From positions 1 through 45,081 of the forward strand of contig JBCBKU010000024.1 of the NCBI GenBank assembly GCA_038521345.1: a stretch of 45,081 nucleotides of DNA. Direction: 5' to 3'. A program made the translations under genes and the position numbers. Below are positions 1-8,031 of this stretch, piece by piece. The notes under the pieces are model-generated. The model was not told the origin of the DNA. It saw nothing but the letters and a program-made list of their open reading frames with translations, and searched no databases. Source of the stretch: JBCBKU01 sp038521345. GTDB lineage: Bacteria; Pseudomonadota; Alphaproteobacteria; Rhodobacterales; Rhodobacteraceae. How positions within the stretch are numbered: position 1 is the stretch's first letter; each line of letters starts with the position of its first letter.

Positions 1-1185
1 CGCGCGCGCGAGGCGCGCGTGATCGCCGGCGGATTGTCCACGCGACTCGACGAGGTCTTTCACGGGATCAACCCGGTGAAGCTGAACCGTTTGGAGGACT
101 ATCAGGCCGGTCGCTATGGGCGGCTTCTCAAACGGCGCATCAGGGTCGAGACCGAAACGGCCTTCGGGCGCGCGCTTATTCCAGGCCTGATCGACGTGAT
201 GACGGGGATCGGGTTCATCGCCGTACTGTTCTTCGGTGGCCAGGACATCATCTCGGGCGAAAAGACCGTGGGCGAATTCATGTCATTCTTCACCGCGCTT
301 GCCCTGATGTTCGAGCCGCTCCGCCGCCTCGGCGCGATCTCGGGACAGTGGCAAGCAACCGCGGCCAGTTTGGAGCGCGTCTACGGGCTGACAGAGGTGC
401 ACCCCTCGATCCTGTCTCCTGCCCGTCCTGCACCGCCACCGGACCGTTTCGACATCGGCTTCGAGGACGTGCATTTCGCCTACGAGGAAAGCCCGGTGCT
501 GCGCGGGCTGTCCTTCACGGCGGAGGACGGCAAGACCACGGCGTTGGTCGGAGCCTCGGGCGCGGGGAAAAGCACGGTCTTCAACCTACTGACGCGCCTC
601 GTCGATCCGCGGTCTGGGCAGGTGAAGCTCGGTGGCAGGGACGTGCGCGACTACGCCCTTGGCGATGTCCGCTCGACGATATCCGTCGTGACACAGGACG
701 CGCTCTTGTTCGACGAAACGCTCCGCGAAAACATTCTACTGGGGAAGGAGGACGTCCCACCCGACACCCTTCAGGCCGCGCTTGATGCTGCATATGTGAC
801 GGAATACCTGCCGAAACTCTCCGATGGTCTGAACAGCCCGGCCGGGCCGCGCGGTTCCGCCCTGTCCGGCGGCCAGCGTCAGCGCGTGGCGATTGCACGG
901 TCGCTTCTCAAGGATGCACCGGTCCTGTTGCTGGACGAGGCGACATCGGCGCTTGATGCCGCGAGTGAACGCGCCGTGCAGGACGCACTGGACCGGCTCG
1001 CCAGAGGCAGGACCACGCTTGTCATCGCGCACCGGCTGTCAACGATCCAAGGCGCGGACAAGATCGTTGTTATGGATCGCGGTCAGGTTGTCGATGAGGG
1101 CAGCCATGACGAGCTGCTGGCTCGTGACGGCATCTATGCGGATCTCTACCGCCTGCAGTTTCGCGATCCGGCAGACCTGTCGTAA
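1..1185 (+). CDS. ABC exporter half-transporter, permease-ATPase fusion (C-terminal part, 5' truncated)
   Basis: The reading frame is open from base 1 and has no convincing start, so the gene begins upstream of the window. What is visible is the end of a type-1 ABC exporter of the MsbA/LmrA kind. The last transmembrane helices come first (hydrophobic stretches around bases 180-240 and 275-330). A complete nucleotide-binding domain follows: Walker A GASGAGKST near base 550, signature LSGGQRQR near 865, Walker B VLLLDEATSALD near 930 and the H-loop AHRLST near 1030. Such proteins work as dimers in the inner membrane and export lipids, peptides or drugs. The substrate cannot be told from this fragment. 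The last 40 bases overlap the end of the convergent glycosyltransferase gene. The family call is firm; no specific name is justified. Confidence 0.9.
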   Translation, partial: RAREARVIAGGLSTRLDEVFHGINPVKLNRLEDYQAGRYGRLLKRRIRVETETAFGRALIPGLIDVMTGIGFIAVLFFGGQDIISGEKTVGEFMSFFTALALMFEPLRRLGAISGQWQATAASLERVYGLTEVHPSILSPARPAPPPDRFDIGFEDVHFAYEESPVLRGLSFTAEDGKTTALVGASGAGKSTVFNLLTRLVDPRSGQVKLGGRDVRDYALGDVRSTISVVTQDALLFDETLRENILLGKEDVPPDTLQAALDAAYVTEYLPKLSDGLNSPAGPRGSALSGGQRQRVAIARSLLKDAPVLLLDEATSALDAASERAVQDALDRLARGRTTLVIAHRLSTIQGADKIVVMDRGQVVDEGSHDELLARDGIYADLYRLQFRDPADLS

Positions 1186-1859
1186 GACCGAACAAGCGCT
1201 GCCGGCGGAACGCCGCACAGGTATCGCGCCAGAGTCCAGAGATTGCGCGCCCCGCGGCGGACCCAGCCATCGCGTTCGTATCGCTCCGCCGAGGTTGTGG
1301 CGACCGCGTCCAGTGCGACAAGCCGGCGGCCCAGCGCCCGGGCAAGGGCCACATCTTCCATCAGTGGAAGCGATGGCACACCGCCCACCTCGTCCAGTAG
1401 GTCCCGATGGATCAAAAGGCCCTGATCGCCGTAGGGAAGCCCAAACACGTGTGAGCGCAGGTTGGCCCAGCCGGCAACGATGCGGGGCCAGAAGCCCGCC
1501 GCGCGAAAGGCAAGGCGGAAATACCCGGCCGCGTCGGGGCGGCCAAGATGTGCCACCACCGCCTCGGTCCATCCGGGCCGAAGCTCGGTGTCTGCATGGA
1601 GGATCAGAACCCATGAGGCGCGTGCCGCCGCGACGCCCGCCCCAATCTGAGGGCCCCGCCCCCTTGCCCCGGTGACGATCCGTGCGCCGGCGTTCTCGGC
1701 CATCGCAACGGTCGCGTCGAGCGATCCACCATCAGACACGACCAGGTCTGCGATCAGCCCCGCTTCAACCCCTTCAACAAGGGACGCCATGGCTCCCGGC
1801 AGACCGCGTTCGGCGTCCAATGTGGGGATCACAACGGTCACGGGGGCGGTCATCGGCAT
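1146..1859 (-). CDS. Family 2 glycosyltransferase (TIGR04283-like)
   Basis: This 237-residue protein has the GT-A fold signature of family 2 glycosyltransferases: an N-terminal VTVVIPTLDAE strand, VVSDGGSLD (the DGxS/D nucleotide-binding region) and LILHADTELRPG, the acidic HAD variant of the DxD metal site. The short length and the pattern RGRGPQIGAG between these motifs fit the TIGR04283 group of small transferases. That group is often found beside radical-SAM or selenium-related genes, but none are seen here. A second Met lies two codons in, so the start is uncertain by six bases. Its 3' end overlaps the ABC exporter by 40 bases tail to tail. Substrate and acceptor are unknown. Confidence 0.85.
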   Translation of the reverse strand: MPMTAPVTVVIPTLDAERGLPGAMASLVEGVEAGLIADLVVSDGGSLDATVAMAENAGARIVTGARGRGPQIGAGVAAARASWVLILHADTELRPGWTEAVVAHLGRPDAAGYFRLAFRAAGFWPRIVAGWANLRSHVFGLPYGDQGLLIHRDLLDEVGGVPSLPLMEDVALARALGRRLVALDAVATTSAERYERDGWVRRGARNLWTLARYLCGVPPAALVRSYDRSAGSRNCRR

Positions 1860-1916
1860 GGCACTCCTTGCAGCCGGCGCTTATATATCGCCCGTCAGAA
1901 CGAAAGGGCAGCAGGA

Positions 1917-2672
1917 ATGACAGCGGCACGTCGGGTCTTGTCCATCGGCGGCGCAGACCGCCGGGACTTCCTCCAAAACCTCGTGACAAACGATATCGGG
2001 CAGATCGATGATGGGCCGGTCTACGCGGCCCTGCTGACGCCGCAGGGCAAGTATCTTGCCGATTTCTTTCTGACCGACGGCGGGGACATGATCTATCTCG
2101 ATGTCGCCGAAGCCGTGGCGGACGATCTGGCACGACGCCTCGCAATGTACCGCCTGCGTGCCGATGTCACGATTACGCCCACCGATCTTTGCGTGAACAC
2201 AGGCCTTGGGCCCGCACCGGACGGCGCGGCACCTGATCCGCGCCACCCCGCGCTTGGCTGGCGGGCGATTTCTGAACGCGCGGTTGCGGATCCGACAGAC
2301 CGCGTTGCCCTTCGCGTCGCCCATCTGGTCCCAGAGACCGGGATCGAGCTGATCCCCAACGAAACCTATCCGCTTGAAGCCGGGTTCGAACGCTTGAACG
2401 GCGTGGACTTCCGCAAGGGCTGTTATGTCGGCCAGGAGGTGACGGCCCGGATGAAGCACAAGACCGAACTCAAGAAAGGCCTGGCTTTCGTATGCATCGA
2501 TGGGCCCGCTGAACCGGGTGAAGAGATCAGCCGGGACGGGAAGATTGTGGGAACCCTTTTGACGCGGTCCGATGACCACGCCATCGCTTATCTTCGCTTC
2601 GACCGGGCGGGGCCGGGCATGCAGGCAGGCGACACCACGGTCACCTACGACCCGGATTTCTCGGTCGCCTGA
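1917..2672 (+). CDS. ygfZ: YgfZ/GcvT-domain folate-binding protein (Fe-S cluster assembly)
   Basis: This 251-residue protein belongs to the YgfZ/IBA57 family, tetrahydrofolate-binding relatives of GcvT that help build or repair iron-sulfur clusters in the cytoplasm. The diagnostic motif is present as KGCYVGQEVTAR around residues 167-178, with the conserved Cys169. An N-terminal segment FLQNLVTNDI is also typical. The length is slightly short of E. coli YgfZ (about 326 residues) but normal for alphaproteobacterial versions. The start ATG follows GCAGGA and lies 57 bases from the divergent glycosyltransferase. The family call is confident; the exact client Fe-S proteins are unknown. Confidence 0.9.
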   Translation: MTAARRVLSIGGADRRDFLQNLVTNDIGQIDDGPVYAALLTPQGKYLADFFLTDGGDMIYLDVAEAVADDLARRLAMYRLRADVTITPTDLCVNTGLGPAPDGAAPDPRHPALGWRAISERAVADPTDRVALRVAHLVPETGIELIPNETYPLEAGFERLNGVDFRKGCYVGQEVTARMKHKTELKKGLAFVCIDGPAEPGEEISRDGKIVGTLLTRSDDHAIAYLRFDRAGPGMQAGDTTVTYDPDFSVA

Positions 2673-2705
2673 CAATCATCAGCGGCTTCCGTGTAGAACG
2701 CACGA

Positions 2706-2730
2706 CCGCGCCGGTAGCTCGACGGCGCGG
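2706..2730. terminator. GC-rich hairpin between convergent ygfZ and efp
   Basis: A perfect 8-bp inverted repeat CCGCGCCG / CGGCGCGG encloses a 9-base loop. It sits 33 bases after the ygfZ stop and 59 bases beyond the efp stop on the other strand. There is no T-run on either side, so it is not a classical intrinsic terminator. It may act as a weak bidirectional terminator or an mRNA 3' end stabiliser. Confidence 0.35.
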
Positions 2731-2789
2731 CTTGGTGAATATCCGCGCGCAGTGCCAGAAGGTGTCGCGGCGCAGCCGCGCCCGCGCGG

Positions 2790-3353
2790 TCACGCCCGTT
2801 CGGTGTATTCCATCGTGGTGGTGTCGACGATGATCGCCTCGTCCTGCCCTACGAATGGCGGCACCATAACCTTGACGCCATTGTCGAGCACCGCGGGCTT
2901 GAACGAATTCGCTGCAGTCTGCCCTTTGACGACCGGCTCGGTCTCGACAACCGTACAGGTGACCTTCTGGGGTAGCGTCGCGTTTAGCGCTTCGGCCTCG
3001 TAGTACTCGATCTGCACCGTCATGCCGTCCTGCAGGAAAGGGCGACGATCGCCAAGAATCTCGGCCGGCAGCTCGATCTGTTCAAAGGTCTGGTTGTCCA
3101 TGAAGACCAGCATGCCGTCGGTTTCATACAGGAACTGCTGGTCTTTCTGTTCGAGACGAACCCGATCCACTTTGTCCGCGGACCGGAACCGCTCGTTCAG
3201 TTTCGACCCGTTGCGCAAGTTGCGCAGTTCGACCTGCGCGAAGGCACCGCCCTTGCCGGGCTTGACATGATCGACCTTCACCGCCGCCCAAAGTCCGCCG
3301 TTATGTTCCAGCACATTTCCCGGGCGTATTTCGTTCCCGTTGATTTTCGGCAT
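2790..3353 (-). CDS. efp: Translation elongation factor P
   Basis: This is a 187-residue EF-P of normal length. It relieves ribosome stalling at polyproline stretches by entering near the P-site tRNA. The N-terminal KOW-like domain carries the loop KPGKGGAF with Lys34 at the tip, the residue that is modified in many bacteria. The two OB domains follow, ending in the family C-terminal pattern around VPPFVGQDEAIIVDT. The reading frame extends 81 codons further upstream, but the start at 3353 is right: the protein begins MPKINGNEIRPG like other EF-Ps and has an AGGTGG ribosome site just upstream. No EpmA/EpmB, EarP or other modification gene is seen nearby, so the modification of Lys34 cannot be inferred. 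Confidence 0.97.
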   Translation of the reverse strand: MPKINGNEIRPGNVLEHNGGLWAAVKVDHVKPGKGGAFAQVELRNLRNGSKLNERFRSADKVDRVRLEQKDQQFLYETDGMLVFMDNQTFEQIELPAEILGDRRPFLQDGMTVQIEYYEAEALNATLPQKVTCTVVETEPVVKGQTAANSFKPAVLDNGVKVMVPPFVGQDEAIIVDTTTMEYTERA

Positions 3354-3395
3354 CCACCTGACCCGTGACGATAAGTTGTAAATCCGTTGCGTGGA

Positions 3396-3424
3396 CCTAT
3401 ATCTCGCGGGTCGACGCCCTGCAA
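3396..3424 (-). promoter_or_regulatory. Possible sigma-70-type promoter for efp
   Basis: Read on the minus strand, TTGCAG (3419-3424) and TATAGG (3396-3401) are separated by exactly 17 bases and lie about 45 bases upstream of the efp start. The match is partial but well spaced, and it falls in an unusually AT-rich part of the 215-base divergent region between efp and the small conserved gene. Confidence 0.35.
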
Positions 3425-3568
3425 TACAACGAGATACCGGGTAGGCCCCGCGCGAGCTATGCGCCTTGCGCATATGAGGTATTCCGAGATCGGCACACAG
3501 AATCGCCTGCAAAACGCGCATAAAGGGCGTCACGTCAGAAACGCAAGAGCAAGAACAAAGGACGACGA

Positions 3569-3889
3569 ATGACTCAATTCGTTGACGGCACCGCATTCAA
3601 CAACGAGCAAGGCAACCGCGCGCGCAAGCTTTTTGCGGCCGTGGTGCTGGCTGCTCTGGACGATGCAATTGCGGACGACAAGAAATACGGCAATGGACCG
3701 GACCAGATCGCGCGTTGGGCGCGGTCGCGTGACGGGCGCGAGGTTCTGACCTGCGCCGGGATCGATCCGAACGAACGCGTCGTGACCGGCCTCATGGATT
3801 TCGTGAGTCGCGGCGTGCGTACCTCGGTCGCGTTGTCGCGTGAAGAAAGCGAGCGCCGCCAGGCCGCCGAGCGCGCCGAAGCAGCCTAG
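3569..3889 (+). CDS. Small conserved protein, probably DUF6280 family
   Basis: This is a 106-residue, mainly helical soluble protein without signal peptide or membrane segment. It starts MTQFVDGTAFNNEQGNRARK and has a charged Glu/Arg/Ala-rich tail. I recall similar Rhodobacteraceae proteins of this length as DUF6280; the name is from memory and the function is unknown. The ATG follows a clear AAAGGACG ribosome site. The gene stands alone, divergent from efp, and is followed by an intrinsic terminator 20 bases after its stop, so it is a monocistronic unit with its own control. That suggests good expression. A small nucleic-acid-binding or stress-related role is possible but unproven. Confidence 0.8.
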   Translation: MTQFVDGTAFNNEQGNRARKLFAAVVLAALDDAIADDKKYGNGPDQIARWARSRDGREVLTCAGIDPNERVVTGLMDFVSRGVRTSVALSREESERRQAAERAEAA

Positions 3890-3908
3890 GGTCTCAGCCG
3901 ATAGATTG

Positions 3909-3936
3909 GGGCGCGTCTCAAAGGCGCGCCCTTTTT
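3909..3936 (+). terminator. Rho-independent terminator
   Basis: The perfect 7-bp stem GGGCGCG / CGCGCCC (3909-3915 and 3925-3931) with a 9-base loop is followed directly by TTTTT. It lies 19 bases beyond the stop of the DUF6280-like gene and is the clearest intrinsic terminator in the window. Confidence 0.9.
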
Positions 3937-3947
3937 CGTGGCCAGAC

Positions 3948-4517
3948 CTAGAAGACCAACCGCCAGACGACGAACGGCATGACCTGCAGCGCGGCGACGG
4001 TCAGAAACAGCCACTTGCACCAGTGGTCGCGGAAGCGCCAGACAAGAAACCCGGTCAAAACGATCACAAGCGCGATCTCGATCAGGCCGACCACGTCCCC
4101 ACCTCGCGCGCCCTCCCAGTAGCTGATCGGGCTGATGAACTTCCAATCCGTGAGTGGCCAGAAATGCATGCGCGCGTCGTCGTTGTGCAGCGGGAAATCC
4201 AGCGCGAGGTGGAGCAGCGCGGCGCCGGTGAGCGCGAACGCCCAAGCCGAGCGCCGCCAGAGCGCCAGCGCCAGCGCGATGCCCCACAGGATGAAGCTGT
4301 TGTCGACGGCGAAGATCTGTTGCCACGTGTCCGAGTAATAGAGCTCATCGAAGACCACGCGCGCAGGAGTTTCCAGCACGAGGAGGTGGAACCCAGCCAT
4401 TGCGTAAAGCGACAGGTCCGGGAGGAACGCTCCCAGCATTGCCGCCAGGGTGACCATGGGCGCGTCTCTCCGCGCGAAAGCGGCAGCACCAATGATGAGA
4501 TGCGCGGGCGTGTTCAT
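3948..4517 (-). CDS. Integral membrane protein, YdjM/DUF457-like putative metal-dependent hydrolase
   Basis: This 189-residue protein has about five hydrophobic helices. It begins MNTPAHLIIGAAAF, with a His at position 6, and has LPDLS (Asp near 34) and an HLALDFPLHNDDARMHF segment. Conserved His and Asp at the membrane face resemble the YdjM/DUF457 family, called inner-membrane metal-dependent hydrolases. Close relatives in Rhodobacteraceae have, I believe, sometimes been labelled CobQ, but nothing here resembles the cobyric acid synthase CobQ. It is the last gene of a leftward group, 18 bases after the acidic PopZ-like protein. Function is unknown. Confidence 0.75.
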   Translation of the reverse strand: MNTPAHLIIGAAAFARRDAPMVTLAAMLGAFLPDLSLYAMAGFHLLVLETPARVVFDELYYSDTWQQIFAVDNSFILWGIALALALWRRSAWAFALTGAALLHLALDFPLHNDDARMHFWPLTDWKFISPISYWEGARGGDVVGLIEIALVIVLTGFLVWRFRDHWCKWLFLTVAALQVMPFVVWRLVF

Positions 4518-4535
4518 CCCACCCTAAACCGGCCC

Positions 4536-5771
4536 CTAGCGGAAGTCGCGGGTAAGCAAAGCGCGATGGATCTCCCGTCGCACCAGTTTCCGGACATTGC
4601 GGGTAATGCGCTCGCCCAGAACGCCTTGCAGTTCTTCCCGGACGATTTCCGCGACCATCTCGCGGAGCATGTCCTCGTCCACGCCGACATCCGTCAGAAG
4701 ATCTGGAAGATCATCGTCCTCTATCTCGTCGTCTTCTGTATCCGGCTCGAGGTCACCCAAATCCACGGGTGCATCGTCTATCGGCGCGGCCAGCGAAGAC
4801 TGAGGTTCGGGCATCGTCTTTTCGGCCAGCTCGGCGGTAGGATCCGCATCAATTGCGGGGTCGTTTTGCAACGGCAAATCCTCGGGCTCCGGCGCCGCCT
4901 CAGCCGGGTACAGGGGCGACGCTTCATCGGGATCCGGCGGGTTGCGGTACTGTTCTTCGCGTGAGCTCTCTTCGTCCTCGAAACGCTGAAATAAACGCTC
5001 AAGACTCACATCCGACATCACGGCGACGGTCGCATTCAAAGCCGGGTCGATCGGCTCGTAATCCGGCGACGCGGCCAACATCTGGTCTTCCCGAGGCGCG
5101 TCTTCATCCGCGGCGGTTTCGTCCTCAGGTGCCTGCTCGGGCGCAATCTCTTGAGCCGTTTCTGACGAAATGTCTGGCGCTGCCTCTTCTGAGCCCTGGG
5201 CCATTGGATGGGTCTGAGGACCGTCGGCCTCTGAACTCTCACTTCCATCTGGCTCAAACGTTTCGGCGGATCGACCTTCGACCGCGGCTTCCAGTTCGGC
5301 GATCCGATCCTCCAGCGACCAGACGTTGCTCCGATCCACTGGCGGAAGTGGCGCATCGGGTTCCGGCGGCGGAGGCGCGGTCCAGAAGCTTCGGGGCTCC
5401 TCTCCTTCCGTAGATGCGTCTCCGTCGGGATCTGCAGTGTTGGGCTCGCCTTCGTAGGGCTCGGCCTCGGCCCCCTGCGTGTCAAATGCATCGGTGTCGG
5501 TGGCTTCCGAATGCGAGAACGCGGGGTACGCCTCCCCCTCAGCCCCTGCGCCATTTTCTTCGGGATCGATCGACGCACCGTCGGTCTCGCCGGCACTTGC
5601 CTCGGCCTCGGCGATCCTCAGAGAGGGGGTCAAAAGAAGCTTCTCGTCGGCTTCAGACTGGGAGGCCTCGCCGGCTTTCGGCCGCGCAACCCGTTCCGCA
5701 CGCCCGGCCACAAGCCGGCGCACTGAACTCAGTACGTCCTCGACATCCTGCTGGGTAAAGCGCTCGGACAT
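4536..5771 (-). CDS. Large acidic protein with PopZ-like layout
   Basis: The 411-residue protein has three parts. Residues 1-30 form a predicted helix, QQDVEDVLSSVRRLVAG, similar in character to the N-terminal helix of PopZ (EEILASIRRII type). Residues about 30-360 are a very acidic, Glu/Asp/Pro/Ala-rich, probably disordered linker with one short heptad-like stretch, LEDRIAELEAAVEGR. Residues about 362-411 are a basic amphipathic helical domain, EMVAEIVREELQGVLGERI, followed by a VRKLVRREIHRALL segment. PopZ of Caulobacter has the same order of parts but is only about 177 residues. No catalytic motif, signal peptide or membrane helix is seen. It lies between tolC (69-base gap) and the membrane protein on the same strand. 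The link to PopZ is inferred from architecture, not proven homology. Confidence 0.8.
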   Translation of the reverse strand: MSERFTQQDVEDVLSSVRRLVAGRAERVARPKAGEASQSEADEKLLLTPSLRIAEAEASAGETDGASIDPEENGAGAEGEAYPAFSHSEATDTDAFDTQGAEAEPYEGEPNTADPDGDASTEGEEPRSFWTAPPPPEPDAPLPPVDRSNVWSLEDRIAELEAAVEGRSAETFEPDGSESSEADGPQTHPMAQGSEEAAPDISSETAQEIAPEQAPEDETAADEDAPREDQMLAASPDYEPIDPALNATVAVMSDVSLERLFQRFEDEESSREEQYRNPPDPDEASPLYPAEAAPEPEDLPLQNDPAIDADPTAELAEKTMPEPQSSLAAPIDDAPVDLGDLEPDTEDDEIEDDDLPDLLTDVGVDEDMLREMVAEIVREELQGVLGERITRNVRKLVRREIHRALLTRDFR

Positions 5772-5840
5772 CCGATGTTCTCCCTACGACGGCGTCACAC
5801 TAGGGCGCCGTGCACCGAGGAACAACCGTTCAGACGTGCC

Positions 5841-7208
5841 CTATTCCCGGCCGATGGCGCGAAGGATCCTGTCAAGACGCTCGCCCTGAGGCGAGACATC
5901 CGTTGTTGGCGCGTTCTTCACCGCGTTGAAATACGCCTCGGGGTCATAGATGGGCACGCCCAACTGAAGGTCCTTTGCCGTCAGCCGGCCCATGGCGGAA
6001 AGCAGCTGATAGGCTGCCAGATCCCGATCGATCAGCGCCGAGATACGATCCGTTTCCGCCTGCAAAAGGTCTTGCTCAAGGTCAAGAACGTCGAGCGTGG
6101 TGCGCGAACCGACCGAAAACTCTTCGCGCGCGCCCCGCAAGGCCACGCGCGCCGCGCGGACCCCTTCATCCGTCGCGGTGACCTGAGCGTTGGCCACGGC
6201 GATCGTCGCCCACGCCTCACCCACGCCCTGTTCGACATTGCGGGCCGTTTCAATCAGGTTTCCCCGCGACGCTTCGACGAACGCCCTTGCGCGCCGAATG
6301 ACCGAGGTCAGTTGCCCACCCTGATAAATTGGCCCCGACAGCGTAATACCCACGGACTGGCTGTCATCGCCTTCGTCATCAAGCGAGAACGTCGCGCTAC
6401 CGTTCAACGACGGGCGCAGGCCAGCCTCCGCGCGCCGCAGGTTTAGCTCCGACACCGTCACATCCCTTTGGGCGGCCAGAATATCCGGGTTGGTCTTCAT
6501 GGCGATATCTTTTGCCGCCGCAAGGGACGGCGCCGTGCGGGGCGTGGGCGGCGGTGAAGCCAGCGTCCTCGGAAAGCTGCCGGTCACGGATTTGTACTCT
6601 TCGCGGGCGACACGCAGATCACCCTCGGCAGCGGCCAGACCCGACCGCGCGGCCGCAAGCCGCGACTCGGCAATTGCCACATCGGTGCGGGTCACTTCGC
6701 CAACCTCGAACCGGTCCTGTGTCGCGCGCAACTGCTCGGACAGAAGCTCGACATTGTTGGCCTGCAATTGAACAAAGGCCTGGTTCCGACGGACGTTGAA
6801 AAAGGCGCTGACCGCCGTGAACAAGACCCCCTGTTCAACGTCCAACAGCTGCGCCCGCGTTTGCAGGACCGTCTCGCGCGCTGCCTCAAGGCCAAGGCGC
6901 GTTTCACCGAAATCACTCAGCAGCATATCGGCCTGAAGCGACAACGAGCCGGAAACATTGTCCGCCGTCGGGGCCACAGGATCGGTGTAGTTCAACCGGC
7001 CAATATAGCTCAGCACCGGGCGAAGCGCCGCGAGGGCTTGTGCGGCATCTTCGTCGGCGGCCCGAAGCAACGCCTCGTTCTGGCGTAGAAGACCGCTTTC
7101 ACGATAGGCGGCAGCAAGGGTATCGCCCAAGGATTGGGCGAGGGTCGCCGCCGGCAACATGGCAAAAACGGCACCGAGAAGGATCAGGCGCAGGCGGGTT
7201 CCGATCAT
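5841..7208 (-). CDS. tolC: TolC family outer membrane efflux protein
   Basis: This 455-residue protein has an N-terminal signal peptide (MIGTRLRLILLG...LPAATLAQ) and two internally related, Ala-rich helical repeats. It is typical of TolC, the trimeric outer-membrane channel for type I secretion and RND or ABC efflux. Motifs such as LSLQADMLLSDFGETRLGLE and ITLSGPIYQGGQ match the strand and helix-entry regions of the two repeats. The open frame extends to 7247, overlapping the pcm stop. I chose 7208 because GGAG lies six bases upstream of that ATG and the protein then starts directly with the signal peptide. It is probably co-transcribed with pcm, an arrangement I recall as common in this group of bacteria. 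The partner pump could include the exporter at the left edge, but this is not shown. Confidence 0.93.
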   Translation of the reverse strand: MIGTRLRLILLGAVFAMLPAATLAQSLGDTLAAAYRESGLLRQNEALLRAADEDAAQALAALRPVLSYIGRLNYTDPVAPTADNVSGSLSLQADMLLSDFGETRLGLEAARETVLQTRAQLLDVEQGVLFTAVSAFFNVRRNQAFVQLQANNVELLSEQLRATQDRFEVGEVTRTDVAIAESRLAAARSGLAAAEGDLRVAREEYKSVTGSFPRTLASPPPTPRTAPSLAAAKDIAMKTNPDILAAQRDVTVSELNLRRAEAGLRPSLNGSATFSLDDEGDDSQSVGITLSGPIYQGGQLTSVIRRARAFVEASRGNLIETARNVEQGVGEAWATIAVANAQVTATDEGVRAARVALRGAREEFSVGSRTTLDVLDLEQDLLQAETDRISALIDRDLAAYQLLSAMGRLTAKDLQLGVPIYDPEAYFNAVKNAPTTDVSPQGERLDRILRAIGRE

Positions 7209-7243
7209 CGAAGTCTCCATCGCGCGCAGCGCGCAAGTTGGGG

Positions 7244-7897
7244 TCAAAGCGCGAAGGCGCGGGTCATGCGGAAGGTCGGCAGAACAGGTGCAGCAGCGTT
7301 GAAGGCGTACCGCCAGGTCACACGTCCGTCAAACTTATGTCCAATCCGGCAGGTGCCAAGCGCGCCGTCCATGAAGACGGCACCTATCCGGCCCCCGTCC
7401 TTGAGCTGGTCGAGAAGCGCCGCAGGGACCGTTTCGACACCGCCCTGGATCGTGATGACGTCATAGGGACCATGCTTCGGCGCCCCGGCCTCAAGCGGGC
7501 CGGACACAACAGCCACATTGTCGACGCCGGCCTCGGCAAGGACAGCCTCCGCGTCCGATACCTTGGTCTCGTCGTCTTCCAAGGCGACCACAGCGACTGC
7601 CATGCGCGCCATCACGGCGGCGGCATAGCCAAGACCCGCGCCCACATCGAGCACCAGATCGGCGGGATCGATATCAAGCGCGTCAAGCATCTTGGCCAGC
7701 GTCCGCGGCTCGAGCATGACACGGTCCTGCGCGATGTCGAGCGTTTCGCCGGCATAGGCCGTCGCGCGCAAGGCGTCGGGCACGAACAATTCACGAGGAA
7801 CCGTCAGCATCGCCTCGATGATCGGGAACTTGGTCACGTCGGACGGTCGGACTTGCGTGTCGACCATCTGGGTCCGAAGGGAGGAGTAGTCCGGCAT
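7244..7897 (-). CDS. pcm: Protein-L-isoaspartate O-methyltransferase family protein
   Basis: This 217-residue cytoplasmic SAM-dependent methyltransferase is of the PCMT family, which repairs isoaspartyl residues in aged proteins. The SAM-binding motif I is present as LVLDVGAGLGYAAAVMARM near residues 80-98, and VPRELFVPD near residue 33 is the family's N-terminal signature. The post-I acidic stretch ALEDDE also fits. In E. coli this motif I is closer to GTGSGYQ, so this is a divergent alphaproteobacterial version and its activity on isoaspartate is inferred. It is the first gene of the leftward pcm-tolC group. A palindromic site lies just upstream of its start. Confidence 0.88.
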   Translation of the reverse strand: MPDYSSLRTQMVDTQVRPSDVTKFPIIEAMLTVPRELFVPDALRATAYAGETLDIAQDRVMLEPRTLAKMLDALDIDPADLVLDVGAGLGYAAAVMARMAVAVVALEDDETKVSDAEAVLAEAGVDNVAVVSGPLEAGAPKHGPYDVITIQGGVETVPAALLDQLKDGGRIGAVFMDGALGTCRIGHKFDGRVTWRYAFNAAAPVLPTFRMTRAFAL

Positions 7898-7901
7898 GCA
7901 A

Positions 7902-7919
7902 CTAAACTCGGTCGTTTAG
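7902..7919. promoter_or_regulatory. Inverted repeat upstream of pcm, possible TetR-type operator
   Basis: CTAAAC and GTTTAG form perfect 6-bp arms around a 6-base spacer, starting five bases upstream of the pcm start codon. The site is AT-rich in a GC-rich region. The spacing resembles operators of TetR/AcrR regulators, which often control tolC-linked efflux genes. No such regulator is encoded in the window. Confidence 0.4.
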
Positions 7920-8031
7920 AATCTTCACCGACCGGTCTGCCACATCTCCCGTAGTCGGGCAACAGAAGCGCAAGGTTGCATCTCAACAGCCCTTGATGTC
8001 GGCGGCGCCTTTGCCCATAAGCGCGTCTCAG

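Noticed and set aside
1..18. CGCGCGCGCG run at the window start as a simple repeat
   Set aside because: It is in frame with the ABC exporter coding sequence (Arg-Ala-Arg codons) and too short to be more than GC-rich codon use.
3840..4964. 374-residue open frame on the plus strand
   Set aside because: Runs through the terminator of the DUF6280-like gene and antisense to two leftward genes; no start signal or motif.
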